A stretch of 64,000 bases of DNA, from positions 62,001 to 126,000 of the forward strand of contig JAEWGC010000044.1 in NCBI GenBank assembly GCA_023388495.1. Direction: 5' to 3'. The notes under the pieces were generated by a model. That model searched no databases, was not told the DNA's origin, and saw only the letters and a program-made list of their open reading frames with translations. Below are positions 20,641 to 29,314 of the stretch, in pieces. A program made the position numbers and the translations under genes. Numbering within the stretch: position 1 is the stretch's first letter; each line of letters begins with the position of its first letter. The DNA comes from Bacillota bacterium (lineage in GTDB: Bacteria; Bacillota; Clostridia; Tissierellales; Tissierellaceae).

Positions 20641-21871
20641 AAAAATATTACTACTTATATTATCAGGATTATTAATTTTTAGCTTAGTTGGATGTAGTGG
20701 AAAGACAGTTAATCAGGAAAGTGTATTAGATAAAGACTTTGAGCAGCTATTGGAAACTGCAAGGGGCACTACTGTAACTTTCTACGGATGGGGTGGGAGT
20801 CAGCAAACCAATTCATGGATAGATGGATATTTATCTAAGAGTATAAAAAAAGACTATGATATTACAGTAAAAAGAATAGGAATGAATATAGATGAAATAC
20901 TAAATAGTCTTCTGAATGAAAAGCAACTTAATGTAGAAAAAGGAAATATAGATGTAGTATGGATTAATGGAGAAAATTTCTTTACTGCTAAAGAGAATGA
21001 TTTATTATTTGGCCCTTTTACTGAAAAATTACCAAACTATAATAAATATATAGACAAAGATTCACCAGATGTAAAATATGATTTTGGTTATCCCGTTGAA
21101 GGCTATGAAGCACCATATGGGAAAGCTCAAATGGTAATGGTATATGACAGTGAAAAGATAGAAAGGACCCCCGTAGATCACAAGGAATTATTAGAATGGG
21201 CAAAGAAAAATCCAGGTAAATTTACTTATCCTGCATTACCAGATTTTACAGGATCTGCCTTTGTTAGAAATATAATATGTGATATAGTAGGATATGAACA
21301 ATTTATGGATATGAAAGCTGATGAAGAAACTGTAAGAGCTGCTATAGAGCCAGCTATAGAATATTTAAAGGAACTAAAGCCTTATCTATGGAAAGAAGGA
21401 AAGACTTATCCAGGTGATGCACCACTTCTTGATAATATGTACGCAGATGGAGAAGTATGGATGACAATGACTTATAACCCAAATGCAGCATCAGGAAAAA
21501 TTACAACAGGAGAGTACAAAGACTCCACTAGAACATTTATATTTGATAGAGGAACCATAGGAAATACTCATTTTTTAGCTATACCATTTAACGCCCCAAA
21601 TAAAGCGGGAGCTATGGCATTAATTAACTATATATTAAATGTAGAGTCTCAGGCTACAAAATATGAACCGGCAACATGGGGGGACTTACCAGTATTAGAT
21701 AATGATAAATTAAGCCAACAAGAAAAAGATAGATTTGCATCTATTCCTCTAGGAATTGCAACATTACCTCAGGATATATTGCTAGAACATAGAATTCCGG
21801 AAATGCCTGCAGATTTAGTACCAATAATCGAAAAAATATGGATGGAAGAAATACCAGGTGAAGGTGAGTAA
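20633..21871 (+). CDS. ynjB: ABC transporter substrate-binding lipoprotein, YnjB-like
   Basis: A 412-residue secreted lipoprotein. The signal peptide ends in a lipobox SLVGC (Cys21), where lipid is attached. The mature part resembles E. coli YnjB as I recall it: TVTFYGWGGSQQTNSWIDGYL, DVVWINGENFF, YEAPYGKAQM, FTYPALPDFTGSAFV, PYLWKEGK and TTGEYKDS...GTIGNTHFLAIPFNAPNKAGA. The fold is a type II periplasmic-binding protein of the iron/thiamine/polyamine group. The ligand of YnjB-type proteins is not established. It is followed by two permease genes and an ATPase gene with overlaps, so it is the receptor of a complete importer. Confidence 0.85.
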   Translation: MNKKILLLILSGLLIFSLVGCSGKTVNQESVLDKDFEQLLETARGTTVTFYGWGGSQQTNSWIDGYLSKSIKKDYDITVKRIGMNIDEILNSLLNEKQLNVEKGNIDVVWINGENFFTAKENDLLFGPFTEKLPNYNKYIDKDSPDVKYDFGYPVEGYEAPYGKAQMVMVYDSEKIERTPVDHKELLEWAKKNPGKFTYPALPDFTGSAFVRNIICDIVGYEQFMDMKADEETVRAAIEPAIEYLKELKPYLWKEGKTYPGDAPLLDNMYADGEVWMTMTYNPNAASGKITTGEYKDSTRTFIFDRGTIGNTHFLAIPFNAPNKAGAMALINYILNVESQATKYEPATWGDLPVLDNDKLSQQEKDRFASIPLGIATLPQDILLEHRIPEMPADLVPIIEKIWMEEIPGEGE

Positions 21872-21872
21872 T

Positions 21873-22736
21873 TTGAGAGAAAAACTAAAGCCATATCTAT
21901 TGCTATCTCCAATACTTTTTATTTTAATTACCATTTTTATTTCAGGAATAATAATGGGACTTATACAAAGTTTTGGATATTTTAAGGCAGTTGGTTTAAC
22001 CGAATTTACATTAAAATATTATAAAGATGTAATAACTAGCAAAGGGTTTTTATCATCCCTTAAGTTTAGTCTTTATACTTCTTTTACCTCATCCCTTATA
22101 GCAATAGTTTGTGGTGTTTCTCTTTCTTATGGAATTCTTCAAATAAAAGGAAGAAAAGAAATAGTAGAATCCCTATATAGGGTGCCTGTTGTAGTACCTC
22201 ATATAGTTTCTGTACTACTTATATATAATATTTTATCTCAATCTGGAATAATTCCGAGAATTTTATATGGAGCTGGCCTGATCACTGATCAGAGCCAGTT
22301 TCCGTCTATTCTCCATGAGAAAAATGGAATAGGTATAATAATAGCATATTTATGGAAAGAGATACCCTTTGTTGCCCTCACAACTTATACAATACTTAGC
22401 AAGGTTAGCAACAAATTATCAGATGCGGCAAAGAACCTAGGAGCAAATAAGAGACAGGTATTCTTTTATATACTCCTACCTTTGATTATGCCATCAATTT
22501 TTTCTTCTTTTGTTATAATCTTTGCATTTTCTTTTGGAGCATATGAAGTACCCTTACTATTAGGACCAACTCAACCTAAGGCTTTACCCGTACAGGCATT
22601 TATTGAATACAGTAATCCAGTACTTCAAAATAGACCCTATGCAATGGTATATAATATATTAATTACCTTAATAGCTTTAATACTTACAGGAGTATATTAT
22701 AAGACCTTTGAAAAAGTATATAAATATGATAGGTGA
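21873..22736 (+). CDS. ABC transporter permease 1 (YnjC-like)
   Basis: A 287-residue inner-membrane permease with about six hydrophobic segments and the EAA loop in DAAKNLGANKRQVFFYILLPLIMPSI, which contacts the ATPase. I choose TTG 21873 as start because AAGGTGAG sits correctly upstream; GTG 21858 lies before that site. In E. coli the equivalent is a single fused double permease; here the halves are separate genes. It starts one base after the lipoprotein gene ends. Confidence 0.88.
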   Translation: MREKLKPYLLLSPILFILITIFISGIIMGLIQSFGYFKAVGLTEFTLKYYKDVITSKGFLSSLKFSLYTSFTSSLIAIVCGVSLSYGILQIKGRKEIVESLYRVPVVVPHIVSVLLIYNILSQSGIIPRILYGAGLITDQSQFPSILHEKNGIGIIIAYLWKEIPFVALTTYTILSKVSNKLSDAAKNLGANKRQVFFYILLPLIMPSIFSSFVIIFAFSFGAYEVPLLLGPTQPKALPVQAFIEYSNPVLQNRPYAMVYNILITLIALILTGVYYKTFEKVYKYDR

Positions 22737-22740
22737 AAAT

Positions 22741-23556
22741 ATGAAAGATAAGACTAAATTAAGATATAAAATAATAGTAGGAATATTTTTAGGCTTTTTA
22801 CTATTACCTTTGATAGTTATATTTTTGTGGAGCTTCGCCAAGAATTGGCCATGGCCCAAGCTTTTACCAGATAACTTTGGATTAAGAGGTTGGGCATATT
22901 TTTTAAATCCCTCATCTAGGAGTATACCTATCTTATTATTTAGTGTATTTTTATCTCTTGTGGTTACAGTAATTACTCTAGGTATAACAATTCCAGCAGC
23001 TAAGGCATTAGCTCTCTATAAATTTAAGGGAAAAAGGCTAATTGAGATACTAATATTCGCACCAGTAATAGTGCCTACAGTTACAGTAGCCATGGGAATA
23101 CATCTGCAGTTTATCAAATTAGGACTTGCTAATACGTTTATGGGAGTAGTACTTATACATCTCATACCTTGCATTCCATATAGTATTAGAATACTTAAAT
23201 CTGTTTTTGAAATAATTGGGGAAGAAATGGAACAACAAGCCAAAGTCTTAGGTGCTAATAGTTTGCAGATTTTTTACTATATAACATTTCCTATGATACT
23301 TCCTGGGATGATCTCTGCTGGAAGCATGGTTTTTATAGTGTCCTTTAGTCAGTATTTCCTTACATTTTTAATAGGGGGAGGAAGGATAATAACCTTCTCA
23401 ATGCTGATGTTTCCTTATATCCAAAGTGGTGATAGAATGATGGGCTCTGTTTATAGTATTGTATTTATATTGACTACATTAATGTTTTTAATTATTGTAG
23501 AAAAAATTACAAACAAATTTTACAAGGATAAGTTAAAGGAGTATAACTATGTCTAA
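22741..23556 (+). CDS. ABC transporter permease 2 (YnjC-like)
   Basis: A 271-residue permease with six hydrophobic segments and an EAA loop in QQAKVLGANSLQIFYYITFPMILPGM. The start ATG 22741 follows AGGTGA at proper distance, four bases after the stop of permease 1; the in-frame ATG at 22708 lies inside the previous gene without a site. With permease 1 it forms the membrane channel of the importer. The end overlaps the ATPase gene by 8 bp. Confidence 0.88.
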   Translation: MKDKTKLRYKIIVGIFLGFLLLPLIVIFLWSFAKNWPWPKLLPDNFGLRGWAYFLNPSSRSIPILLFSVFLSLVVTVITLGITIPAAKALALYKFKGKRLIEILIFAPVIVPTVTVAMGIHLQFIKLGLANTFMGVVLIHLIPCIPYSIRILKSVFEIIGEEMEQQAKVLGANSLQIFYYITFPMILPGMISAGSMVFIVSFSQYFLTFLIGGGRIITFSMLMFPYIQSGDRMMGSVYSIVFILTTLMFLIIVEKITNKFYKDKLKEYNYV

Positions 23557-24574
23557 AATTACTTTGAGAAATATAGAAAAATCCTTTGATAAAGTTAAAG
23601 TTCTAAATAATATTAACTTTGAAGTACCAGAGGGAAAAGTAGTTTCATTACTAGGACCCTCTGGTTGCGGTAAGACTACCACTCTAAAGATAATAGCAGG
23701 GTTAATCTCTTCTGATAAGGGAGATATATTTATAGGAGATAAGGCTATAACCAATATCCCAGTAGAAAAAAGAGGGACCGTAATAGTCTTTCAGGATTAT
23801 CTATTATTTCCCCATTTAAATGTGGAGGATAATATAGGATTTGGCCTTAAAATGGCAAAGGTAGAGAAGAAAAATGTAAGTATTCAGGTAGAAAGGATGC
23901 TAGATTTAGTTCAATTAAAGGGATATAATAAAAAATATCCTCATGAGATTTCAGGAGGACAGCAGCAAAGAGTCGCATTAGCCAGAGCCTTAGCTATAGA
24001 ACCAAAGGTGCTTCTACTTGATGAACCTTTCTCCAACTTAGATACAAAGCTAAGGGAAGATATGAGAGAATTTACTTTAGAAATACAAAGAAAGTTAAAT
24101 ATCACAACGATTTTAGTTACCCATGATAAGGAAGAAGCATTAATGTCTTCTGATAAAATAGCTGTTATGTTAAATGGAGAAATTAAACAATTTGGTACTC
24201 CAGAAGAATTATATGAAAGACCAAATTCCATAGAGGTGGCAGATTTCTTTGGTGAAAAAAATTATATTTGTTGTAAGGTAATAGATGGTAGATTTATATC
24301 TGAAATACTTAGCTTTCCCACAGAAATAGAAGATATGAACAAGGGAAAAGCAATGATTAAACCAGAAGATATTAAAATATATCCTCAAGGGATAAAAGCG
24401 TTAGAGGGAATAATAATATCCACTAAATATGCAGGAAACCGAGTTTATTATACACTATTAGTCAAGGGAATAGAGTTAAAGGCAATATCTGGATCCTCTA
24501 AAATATACAAAGTGGGAGACAGAGTATCTTTAGATGTAAACATTGAAAAGATAAAGATGTTCAAAGGGAAGTGA
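23549..24574 (+). CDS. ABC transporter ATP-binding protein with C-terminal regulatory domain
   Basis: A 341-residue ATPase. Walker A is GPSGCGKTT, the Q-loop is FQDYLLFPH, the signature is SGGQQQRVALARAL, and Walker B is VLLLDEPFSNLD with the H-loop VTHDKEEA. A C-terminal extension of about 100 residues forms a TOBE-type domain (MIKPEDIKIYPQG...). That domain is found in iron/polyamine/molybdate importers; E. coli YnjD as I recall lacks it. The gene overlaps the second permease and completes the importer. Confidence 0.92.
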   Translation: MSKITLRNIEKSFDKVKVLNNINFEVPEGKVVSLLGPSGCGKTTTLKIIAGLISSDKGDIFIGDKAITNIPVEKRGTVIVFQDYLLFPHLNVEDNIGFGLKMAKVEKKNVSIQVERMLDLVQLKGYNKKYPHEISGGQQQRVALARALAIEPKVLLLDEPFSNLDTKLREDMREFTLEIQRKLNITTILVTHDKEEALMSSDKIAVMLNGEIKQFGTPEELYERPNSIEVADFFGEKNYICCKVIDGRFISEILSFPTEIEDMNKGKAMIKPEDIKIYPQGIKALEGIIISTKYAGNRVYYTLLVKGIELKAISGSSKIYKVGDRVSLDVNIEKIKMFKGK

Positions 24575-24578
24575 AACT

Positions 24579-25253
24579 ATGATATCCATAATAGTACCTG
24601 TACTAAATGAAGAAAATACAATAAGAGAAAACTTAGAAAACCTAGCAAGGCTATCTGGAAATAAGGAAATCATAGTAGTAGATGGGGGTAGTTGTGATAG
24701 AACTGTGGATATTGCAAAAAACTATGCTACTGTTATTAACAGTCCTAGGGGCAGGGCAAGACAGATGAATAGAGGGGCAAAGGTAGCCAAGGGAGATATA
24801 CTTTGGTTTATCCACTCAGATTCAAAAATAGATAAGAACAGTATAACTGAAATAGAGAAAACAATAGAAGAAGGAAATATTGGTGGATGCTTTAAATTAT
24901 ACTTTTATGATTTAGACACTTCTTTTATGAGGTTTGTATCTAGTTCTTCTAATAAAAGGGCTAAATACCTAAAGCTAATATTTGGTGACCAAGGTATATT
25001 TATGAGAAAAGATATTTTTGAGAAATTGAACGGATATAAAGATATGGATCTAATGGAGGATTGGGAGTTTTCTCGTAGGATTCATAGATTAGGAAAGATG
25101 AAGGTCTTAGATAAGGAAATAGGAACTTCTGCTAGGAGATTTAAAAAAGGTGGACAACTAAGGACTCTTCTATTGATGCATAAAATAAAGATATTATATA
25201 TATTAGGAATTCCAACAGATAAATTAGCTAAAATGTATAGGCAGGTGAGATAA
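24579..25253 (+). CDS. Family 2-type glycosyltransferase (rSAM/selenodomain-associated type)
   Basis: A 224-residue GT-A glycosyltransferase. N-terminal ISIIVPVLNEENTI, the nucleotide-binding IIVVDGGSCDRT, and a DxD-like pair in WFIHSDSKID are visible; GDQGIFMRK and LMEDWEFSRRIHRLGK are the acceptor/metal site. It matches the small family I know as transferase 2, rSAM/selenodomain-associated, often found with arsenosugar-type enzymes. It has no membrane segment. It starts 4 bp after the ATPase gene and its stop overlaps the next gene, so it acts with the DUF2064 protein. The sugar and acceptor are unknown. Confidence 0.85.
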   Translation: MISIIVPVLNEENTIRENLENLARLSGNKEIIVVDGGSCDRTVDIAKNYATVINSPRGRARQMNRGAKVAKGDILWFIHSDSKIDKNSITEIEKTIEEGNIGGCFKLYFYDLDTSFMRFVSSSSNKRAKYLKLIFGDQGIFMRKDIFEKLNGYKDMDLMEDWEFSRRIHRLGKMKVLDKEIGTSARRFKKGGQLRTLLLMHKIKILYILGIPTDKLAKMYRQVR

Positions 25254-25963
25254 TGAACGCACTAATACTTATGACAAGAATACCTATAGCTGGAAAAACT
25301 AAAACAAGATTAATGGATATTATGTCAGGTAATGATTGTGCTGATTTACATATGGCTTTTTTAAAAGATTTATTTCATACCTTTAAGAAATTGGAAAATC
25401 ATATGGATATATACCTTACTTATACTCCTGAAAATTCATTAGATATTATAGAGGATATAATACCTGAGTTTATTAAGACCTTTCCTCAAAGAGGAGAGGA
25501 TTTAGGTAGAAAAATGAATAATGGAATAAAGGATGTCTTATCTTTAGACTACGAAAAGGTAATACTAATAGGCTCAGATATACCCCATCTTAGATATAAT
25601 GATATTTTAGATGCCTTTGAGGTACTGGAAGAAAAAGACATAGTTCTAGGGTCTTCTTATGATGGAGGATATTATTTAATAGGTATGAAAAAACCAAATG
25701 AGGGCATATTCCATATAAATAAAAAATGGGGTGGAAAATCAGTGTTGGAATCCACTATAGATATGGCAAATAGTCACGGATTAACTGTAGGACTTACCCA
25801 TAAATACATGGATATTGATACTAAGGAAGATTTATTTAAATTTATGGATAAATATGAAGACCATGAGGAGAAGATAGCTTTAAATACAGTGGAATTCATA
25901 AAGGAATGGAGGGAGAGAATTGCTCAAGGACAAATTGATAGAACAAATAAAACAGTATATTAA
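25253..25963 (+). CDS. DUF2064 nucleotidyltransferase/glycosyltransferase-like protein
   Basis: A 236-residue GT-A-fold protein of the DUF2064 family (transferase 1, rSAM/selenodomain-associated). The N-terminus ALILMTRIPIAGKTKTRL resembles the nucleotide-binding signature of MobA/CofC-like nucleotidyltransferases; VILIGSDIPHL gives the metal-binding GSD, and YDGGYYLIGM is diagnostic of the family. It probably forms an NDP-activated sugar or related intermediate for the transferase just upstream. The start ATG overlaps the preceding stop (TAATG). The last 44 bp overlap the kinase gene. Confidence 0.85.
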   Translation: MNALILMTRIPIAGKTKTRLMDIMSGNDCADLHMAFLKDLFHTFKKLENHMDIYLTYTPENSLDIIEDIIPEFIKTFPQRGEDLGRKMNNGIKDVLSLDYEKVILIGSDIPHLRYNDILDAFEVLEEKDIVLGSSYDGGYYLIGMKKPNEGIFHINKKWGGKSVLESTIDMANSHGLTVGLTHKYMDIDTKEDLFKFMDKYEDHEEKIALNTVEFIKEWRERIAQGQIDRTNKTVY

Positions 25964-26927
25964 CATTAACAGGAAAACTACCTTAAGAGACCTGAATTTA
26001 AGTAGAGATACAGAAGTGGAATTTTTAGCCCAAGGTGAATATAACATTAACTTTACTTTAAGTTCTTTCCCTAATAAATATGTATTTAGAGTAAATACTG
26101 GATCTCAGTTGCAAATCGATAATCAAATAGGATATGAGTTTAACTCTCTAAAATATCTAGAGAAATCCTCTGTAACTCCTAGAACATTCTTTGTAGATGG
26201 ATCAAAGATGTTTTTTGATTACGGAATACTTATTATGGAATTTCTAGAGGGAGTACCTCTGGATTATGAAAAAGATTTAGGTGAGGCGGCAAAAATATTT
26301 TCTAACATTCATTCTCTAGAGATAAAAAAGGACAGTCATTTTATAATAGAAGAAAGTATATTTAGCGATAGGATAAATGAAGGGGAAAGGCTATTAGCCA
26401 ATGTATGGGAGAGCCCTATAGTAGACAAAAAGGTTAAATCATTCTTTAACAGATTCCTAGATTGGGCAAAGAAAAATAAATATAAAGAAAAGTATTTTAT
26501 AGATGAGCCTTGGCATGTAATAAATAATACAGAAGTTAATTCCCATAATTTTATCATAGGAGAGAGATCCTACTTAATTGACTGGGAAAAACCAGTGATA
26601 AGTGATCCAGTTCAGGATTTAACTCAGTTCCTCGCACCTACTACTACATTGTGGAAGACAAATTATATACTAAGTCCTGATGAAAAAGAAGAATTTTTTA
26701 GAATCTACACTTCTGGATTAAATGCTAAAGATAAAAATATAAGGGATAGAGTCAATCTCTATACTCCATATCTATACTTAAGGGCCTTAGGCTGGTGTGC
26801 GAATGCCTATGTAGAGTATCATAATCCTAATAAGGAAATAAAGAATATGGATACCTTCAAGAAGATTAAAGATTACTTGGATGTAGATTTTATGGATGGG
26901 TTATTTAAGGGTTATTCACAATTTTAA
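25920..26927 (+). CDS. APH-fold kinase (aminoglycoside/choline kinase-like phosphotransferase)
   Basis: A 335-residue protein kinase-like small-molecule kinase. The N-lobe strand EVEFLAQGEYNINFTL and lysine-bearing FRVNTGS, hinge LIMEFLEG, catalytic-loop region WHVINNTEVNSHNFII (HxN-type with histidine and asparagine) and the metal site LIDWEKP (Asp) fit the APH/choline kinase fold. The start is TTG 25920 behind GGAGGG with 6-base spacing, overlapping the previous gene by 44 bp. Next to a nucleotidyltransferase and a glycosyltransferase it may phosphorylate a sugar at C1 for activation. The catalytic loop has Asn-Ser-His-Asn rather than HGDLHPGN, so activity needs proof. Confidence 0.75.
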   Translation: MLKDKLIEQIKQYININRKTTLRDLNLSRDTEVEFLAQGEYNINFTLSSFPNKYVFRVNTGSQLQIDNQIGYEFNSLKYLEKSSVTPRTFFVDGSKMFFDYGILIMEFLEGVPLDYEKDLGEAAKIFSNIHSLEIKKDSHFIIEESIFSDRINEGERLLANVWESPIVDKKVKSFFNRFLDWAKKNKYKEKYFIDEPWHVINNTEVNSHNFIIGERSYLIDWEKPVISDPVQDLTQFLAPTTTLWKTNYILSPDEKEEFFRIYTSGLNAKDKNIRDRVNLYTPYLYLRALGWCANAYVEYHNPNKEIKNMDTFKKIKDYLDVDFMDGLFKGYSQF

Positions 26928-26936
26928 ATAATAAAG

Positions 26937-26964
26937 TGACACAGGAGAATAGTCCCCTGTGTCA
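26937..26964. terminator. Bidirectional terminator between kinase and dps genes
   Basis: TGACACAGG/CCTGTGTCA stem with a 10-base loop. Related CACAGGGG-type hairpins occur at 27838 and 28852. Confidence 0.7.
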
Positions 26965-26973
26965 TCTATTTGC

Positions 26974-27408
26974 CTATTTTAACATAGACTTAATAAACCA
27001 TATATTCTTGCTATAATCAGCAACATAGTCTTCAAATATAGCTACAGTTTCAAAGTCGCCTTCTTCATCAGCTATATTTCTGATTTCAACTGCTAATGCT
27101 TTCATTGTTTCTAGATCCTTTTTAACTATATCTAAAGATTCTTTAATTGAAAAGTCTTTAGCTTTGATTTCTTCAATATCAGTATTTTCTAGGTATTCAG
27201 CCATAGTTGATAATGGCATTATATCCTTCATCTTTAATAATTCAGCAACTTCATCTAGATCTTGGAATAATTTGTCATATATTCCTTCAGTAAACTCATG
27301 AACTTGCACAAATTGATTACCTACAACATTCCAGTGGATATTGTGGAATTTAATATTCAATACAGCTAAATTTGATAAATATTTTTGTAATAAATCTATA
27401 TGTTTCAT
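26974..27408 (-). CDS. dps: Dps/ferritin-like mini-ferritin
   Basis: A 144-residue ferritin-like four-helix protein. The conserved block NIKFHNIHWNVVGNQFVQVHEFTEGIYDKLFQDLDEVAE supplies the ferroxidase ligands (His, His, Asp, Glu) that lie between dimer subunits of Dps. It stores iron and uses hydrogen peroxide as oxidant, protecting DNA. ATG 27408 has GGAGGG at 6-base spacing and is preferred over ATG 27432, which precedes that site. The length fits. It is monocistronic; peroxide or iron control is probable but I see no convincing PerR box. Confidence 0.9.
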   Translation of the reverse strand: MKHIDLLQKYLSNLAVLNIKFHNIHWNVVGNQFVQVHEFTEGIYDKLFQDLDEVAELLKMKDIMPLSTMAEYLENTDIEEIKAKDFSIKESLDIVKKDLETMKALAVEIRNIADEEGDFETVAIFEDYVADYSKNIWFIKSMLK

Positions 27409-27522
27409 ATAATCCCTCCTAATATTTTTCATTATCTATAAATATTATCTTCCTTTAATTATATTATATGCTAAAATAGTATTAACAAAAAGGCACAAAT
27501 TTGTTCGTAAGGATGTGAATTA

Positions 27523-27834
27523 ATGAAAAGTAGAATTACAAACGGATTTGAAATTGTACAGGATTTAATTAAATTAAGATGGATACCAGAAATTTTGAAA
27601 TCTATCCATCTTGGGAATAAGCGCTATAAGGATATTTTAAATAGTATCCCATACATGAGCCATACAGAGCTTAATAGGAAGCTAGCCATATTATTAGACA
27701 GGAATGTTATAGAAAAGATAGTTGATGGAAGTGATAGCTACTATTCTTTGCAGAACTTTGGTAAAGATTTAGTTCATATTTTTTATCACTTAGAAGATTT
27801 AGAGGAGAAATATTTTGAGCAGAAATATGTATAA
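27523..27834 (+). CDS. HxlR-like winged-helix regulator
   Basis: A 103-residue winged-helix protein: LRWIPEILKSIHLGNKRYKDILNSIPYMSHTELNRKLAILLDRNVIEKIVDGSDSYYSL. The pattern (region W-x-P-I/L, then helix NRKL, then short wing) fits the HxlR family with some divergence; no cysteine is present. It is divergent from dps across 114 bp, so it may regulate dps or itself. Start ATG follows AAGGATGTG. A hairpin shared with the convergent nucleoside hydrolase gene follows. Confidence 0.7.
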   Translation: MKSRITNGFEIVQDLIKLRWIPEILKSIHLGNKRYKDILNSIPYMSHTELNRKLAILLDRNVIEKIVDGSDSYYSLQNFGKDLVHIFYHLEDLEEKYFEQKYV

Positions 27835-27837
27835 CTA

Positions 27838-27866
27838 AACACAAGGGGAGAATACCCTTGTGTTAA
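27838..27866. terminator. Bidirectional hairpin terminator
   Basis: AACACAAGGG/CCCTTGTGTT, 10 bp, with a 7-base loop. It overlaps the last codons of the leftward nucleoside hydrolase gene. Confidence 0.65.
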
Positions 27867-28720
27867 ACATTTTTCCAAGACTCAAAAACCAACTCATTAA
27901 ATATTTCTACATCTTTAATGACAGTAGGTATATTTACTTTACTCCCGCTCTTGCCTATTTTTAAGAATCCAGTTTTTAAATCCTCCAAAGTTGAAACTAT
28001 AGATTTAAGATTTTCATCAAACAATTCAGGATTTGTTATATATACAGCTGAAACTATATCCCAGTTGAAAAACCCTTCCGTATTAAATAATTCCCTAAAG
28101 TATTCAAACCAAGCATAGGAATTTTCTTTGATATATACATAAGATGATATTTCTTTATTATCCATCAGTCTTTGGTATTCTTCTTTTTTAAATTCTGCTT
28201 GTAAACAAATATGCCCTGTCATTGTAGTGACTTTAGCACCAGAGTGTAGGACATTGTAACTCGCTTCACTATCAACGGAGAAATTTAACTCATTTAAGTT
28301 TTTACCACTGATGATTAGGGGTTTAGTTAATCCTCCCATTAGCACAATCTCTTTAATCTTCTTATAAAAATCATTATCTAGAAGATAGGCACCATATAAA
28401 TTAGATAGGGAGCCTGTCGCTAGTATAGTAATTTCATTGGGGTATTTATTAACCATATCCAAAAGGAATTTAGCTGCTTCACTTTTTCTATCAAAACCCT
28501 TTCCGGCTCCCTTTTTTAAAGGAATAGTTAGGTTTAAATCTTTAAACAGTTTAGTAGTAGCCATAAAGACATCTTCTATATTGCTATTTCCAAAGGTAGT
28601 AGTCACACCTAGTAAGTCTATTGCTTTACGTCCTAGTAAATACATTAAGGTTAAACCATCATCTACATCCTTATTTGGTAGTCCCATAGTATTATCACAA
28701 TCAAATATTACCTTAATCAA
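27863..28720 (-). CDS. Nucleoside hydrolase (IUNH family)
   Basis: A 285-residue member of the inosine-uridine nucleoside hydrolase family, which cleaves the N-glycosidic bond of nucleosides to base and ribose. The calcium-binding N-terminal motif is expanded: FDCDNTMGLPNKDVDD, against DxDPGxDD in standard members, a form known from a distinct subgroup. EIVLMGG and the central NFSVDSEAS are visible. It uses a TTG start with AAGGAG upstream. It lies near a second, standard family member on the other strand; substrate specificity is not predictable. Confidence 0.85.
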   Translation of the reverse strand: MIKVIFDCDNTMGLPNKDVDDGLTLMYLLGRKAIDLLGVTTTFGNSNIEDVFMATTKLFKDLNLTIPLKKGAGKGFDRKSEAAKFLLDMVNKYPNEITILATGSLSNLYGAYLLDNDFYKKIKEIVLMGGLTKPLIISGKNLNELNFSVDSEASYNVLHSGAKVTTMTGHICLQAEFKKEEYQRLMDNKEISSYVYIKENSYAWFEYFRELFNTEGFFNWDIVSAVYITNPELFDENLKSIVSTLEDLKTGFLKIGKSGSKVNIPTVIKDVEIFNELVFESWKNV

Positions 28721-28851
28721 ATTATCATCTCCTTAAAATGACACAGATGTCTATGATTCTAGGGTGTCCCTAGTGTCGTATATTATTTCAGTTGTCTAAA
28801 TTATATACTAACACAATTTACTCTTTTATGTTAAAATATAAGTTGCAGGAC

Positions 28852-28897
28852 AGTAAAAATCTTGCCAAAAGAACCATCCCCCTGGCAATATTTTACT
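28852..28897 (+). promoter_or_regulatory. Leader stem-loop upstream of the DUF1622 gene
   Basis: Arms at 28852-28867 and 28883-28897 (AGTAAAA...TTGCCA / TGGCAA...TTTTACT) enclose AAAGAACCATCCCCC. The hairpin ends 18 bp before the start codon region. It could be a mobile hairpin repeat or an RNA regulator; I do not recognise a riboswitch. The remainder of 28721-28914 holds an A+T-rich spacer with an imperfect repeat at 28739-28779. Confidence 0.45.
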
Positions 28898-28914
28898 AAA
28901 GAGGAGAGAGTTAA

Positions 28915-29259
28915 GTGATAATTGAGCATTTCTTGGAATTTATAATCCCTTATATTACGGGATCCCTAGAGTCCATTGGGGTATTTATCATCACAATAGC
29001 AGCTATAAGAGGAATTTATCAATTCTTTAAAAACGGATTTGATTTTAAAGACGATGATGTAGCTATTGATTTTGCCAAGGCAATGTCATTAAGTTTAGAG
29101 TTTAAGTTAGCAGCGGAAATTATAAAGACAGTAGTCATAAGAACAATAGATGAATTTATTATACTTGCAGCAGTAGCAATACTTAGGGTAGTTCTAACCT
29201 TTGTTCTACATTGGGAGTTAAAGTCTGGAGCAAAAACTATAGAGCATGTAGATGAATAG
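28915..29259 (+). CDS. DUF1622 family membrane protein
   Basis: A 114-residue membrane protein of unknown function, recognised as DUF1622 by its length, N-terminal and C-terminal hydrophobic helices and the conserved block RGIYQFFKNG...FAKAMSLSLEFKLAAEIIKTVVIRT. It begins with GTG 28915 behind AAAGAGGAG. It stands between two nucleoside hydrolase genes and is followed 55 bp later by the second; no joint role is known. Confidence 0.85.
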   Translation: MIIEHFLEFIIPYITGSLESIGVFIITIAAIRGIYQFFKNGFDFKDDDVAIDFAKAMSLSLEFKLAAEIIKTVVIRTIDEFIILAAVAILRVVLTFVLHWELKSGAKTIEHVDE

Positions 29260-29314
29260 AATTATAAAATTTTATATTATTTAGAGAGAAACATTAAACA
29301 GCTGGGGGGATATT

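Noticed and set aside
26937..28897. CRISPR array or tandem repeats
   Set aside because: The hairpins are few, irregularly spaced and differ in sequence; no spacer-repeat pattern exists anywhere in the window.
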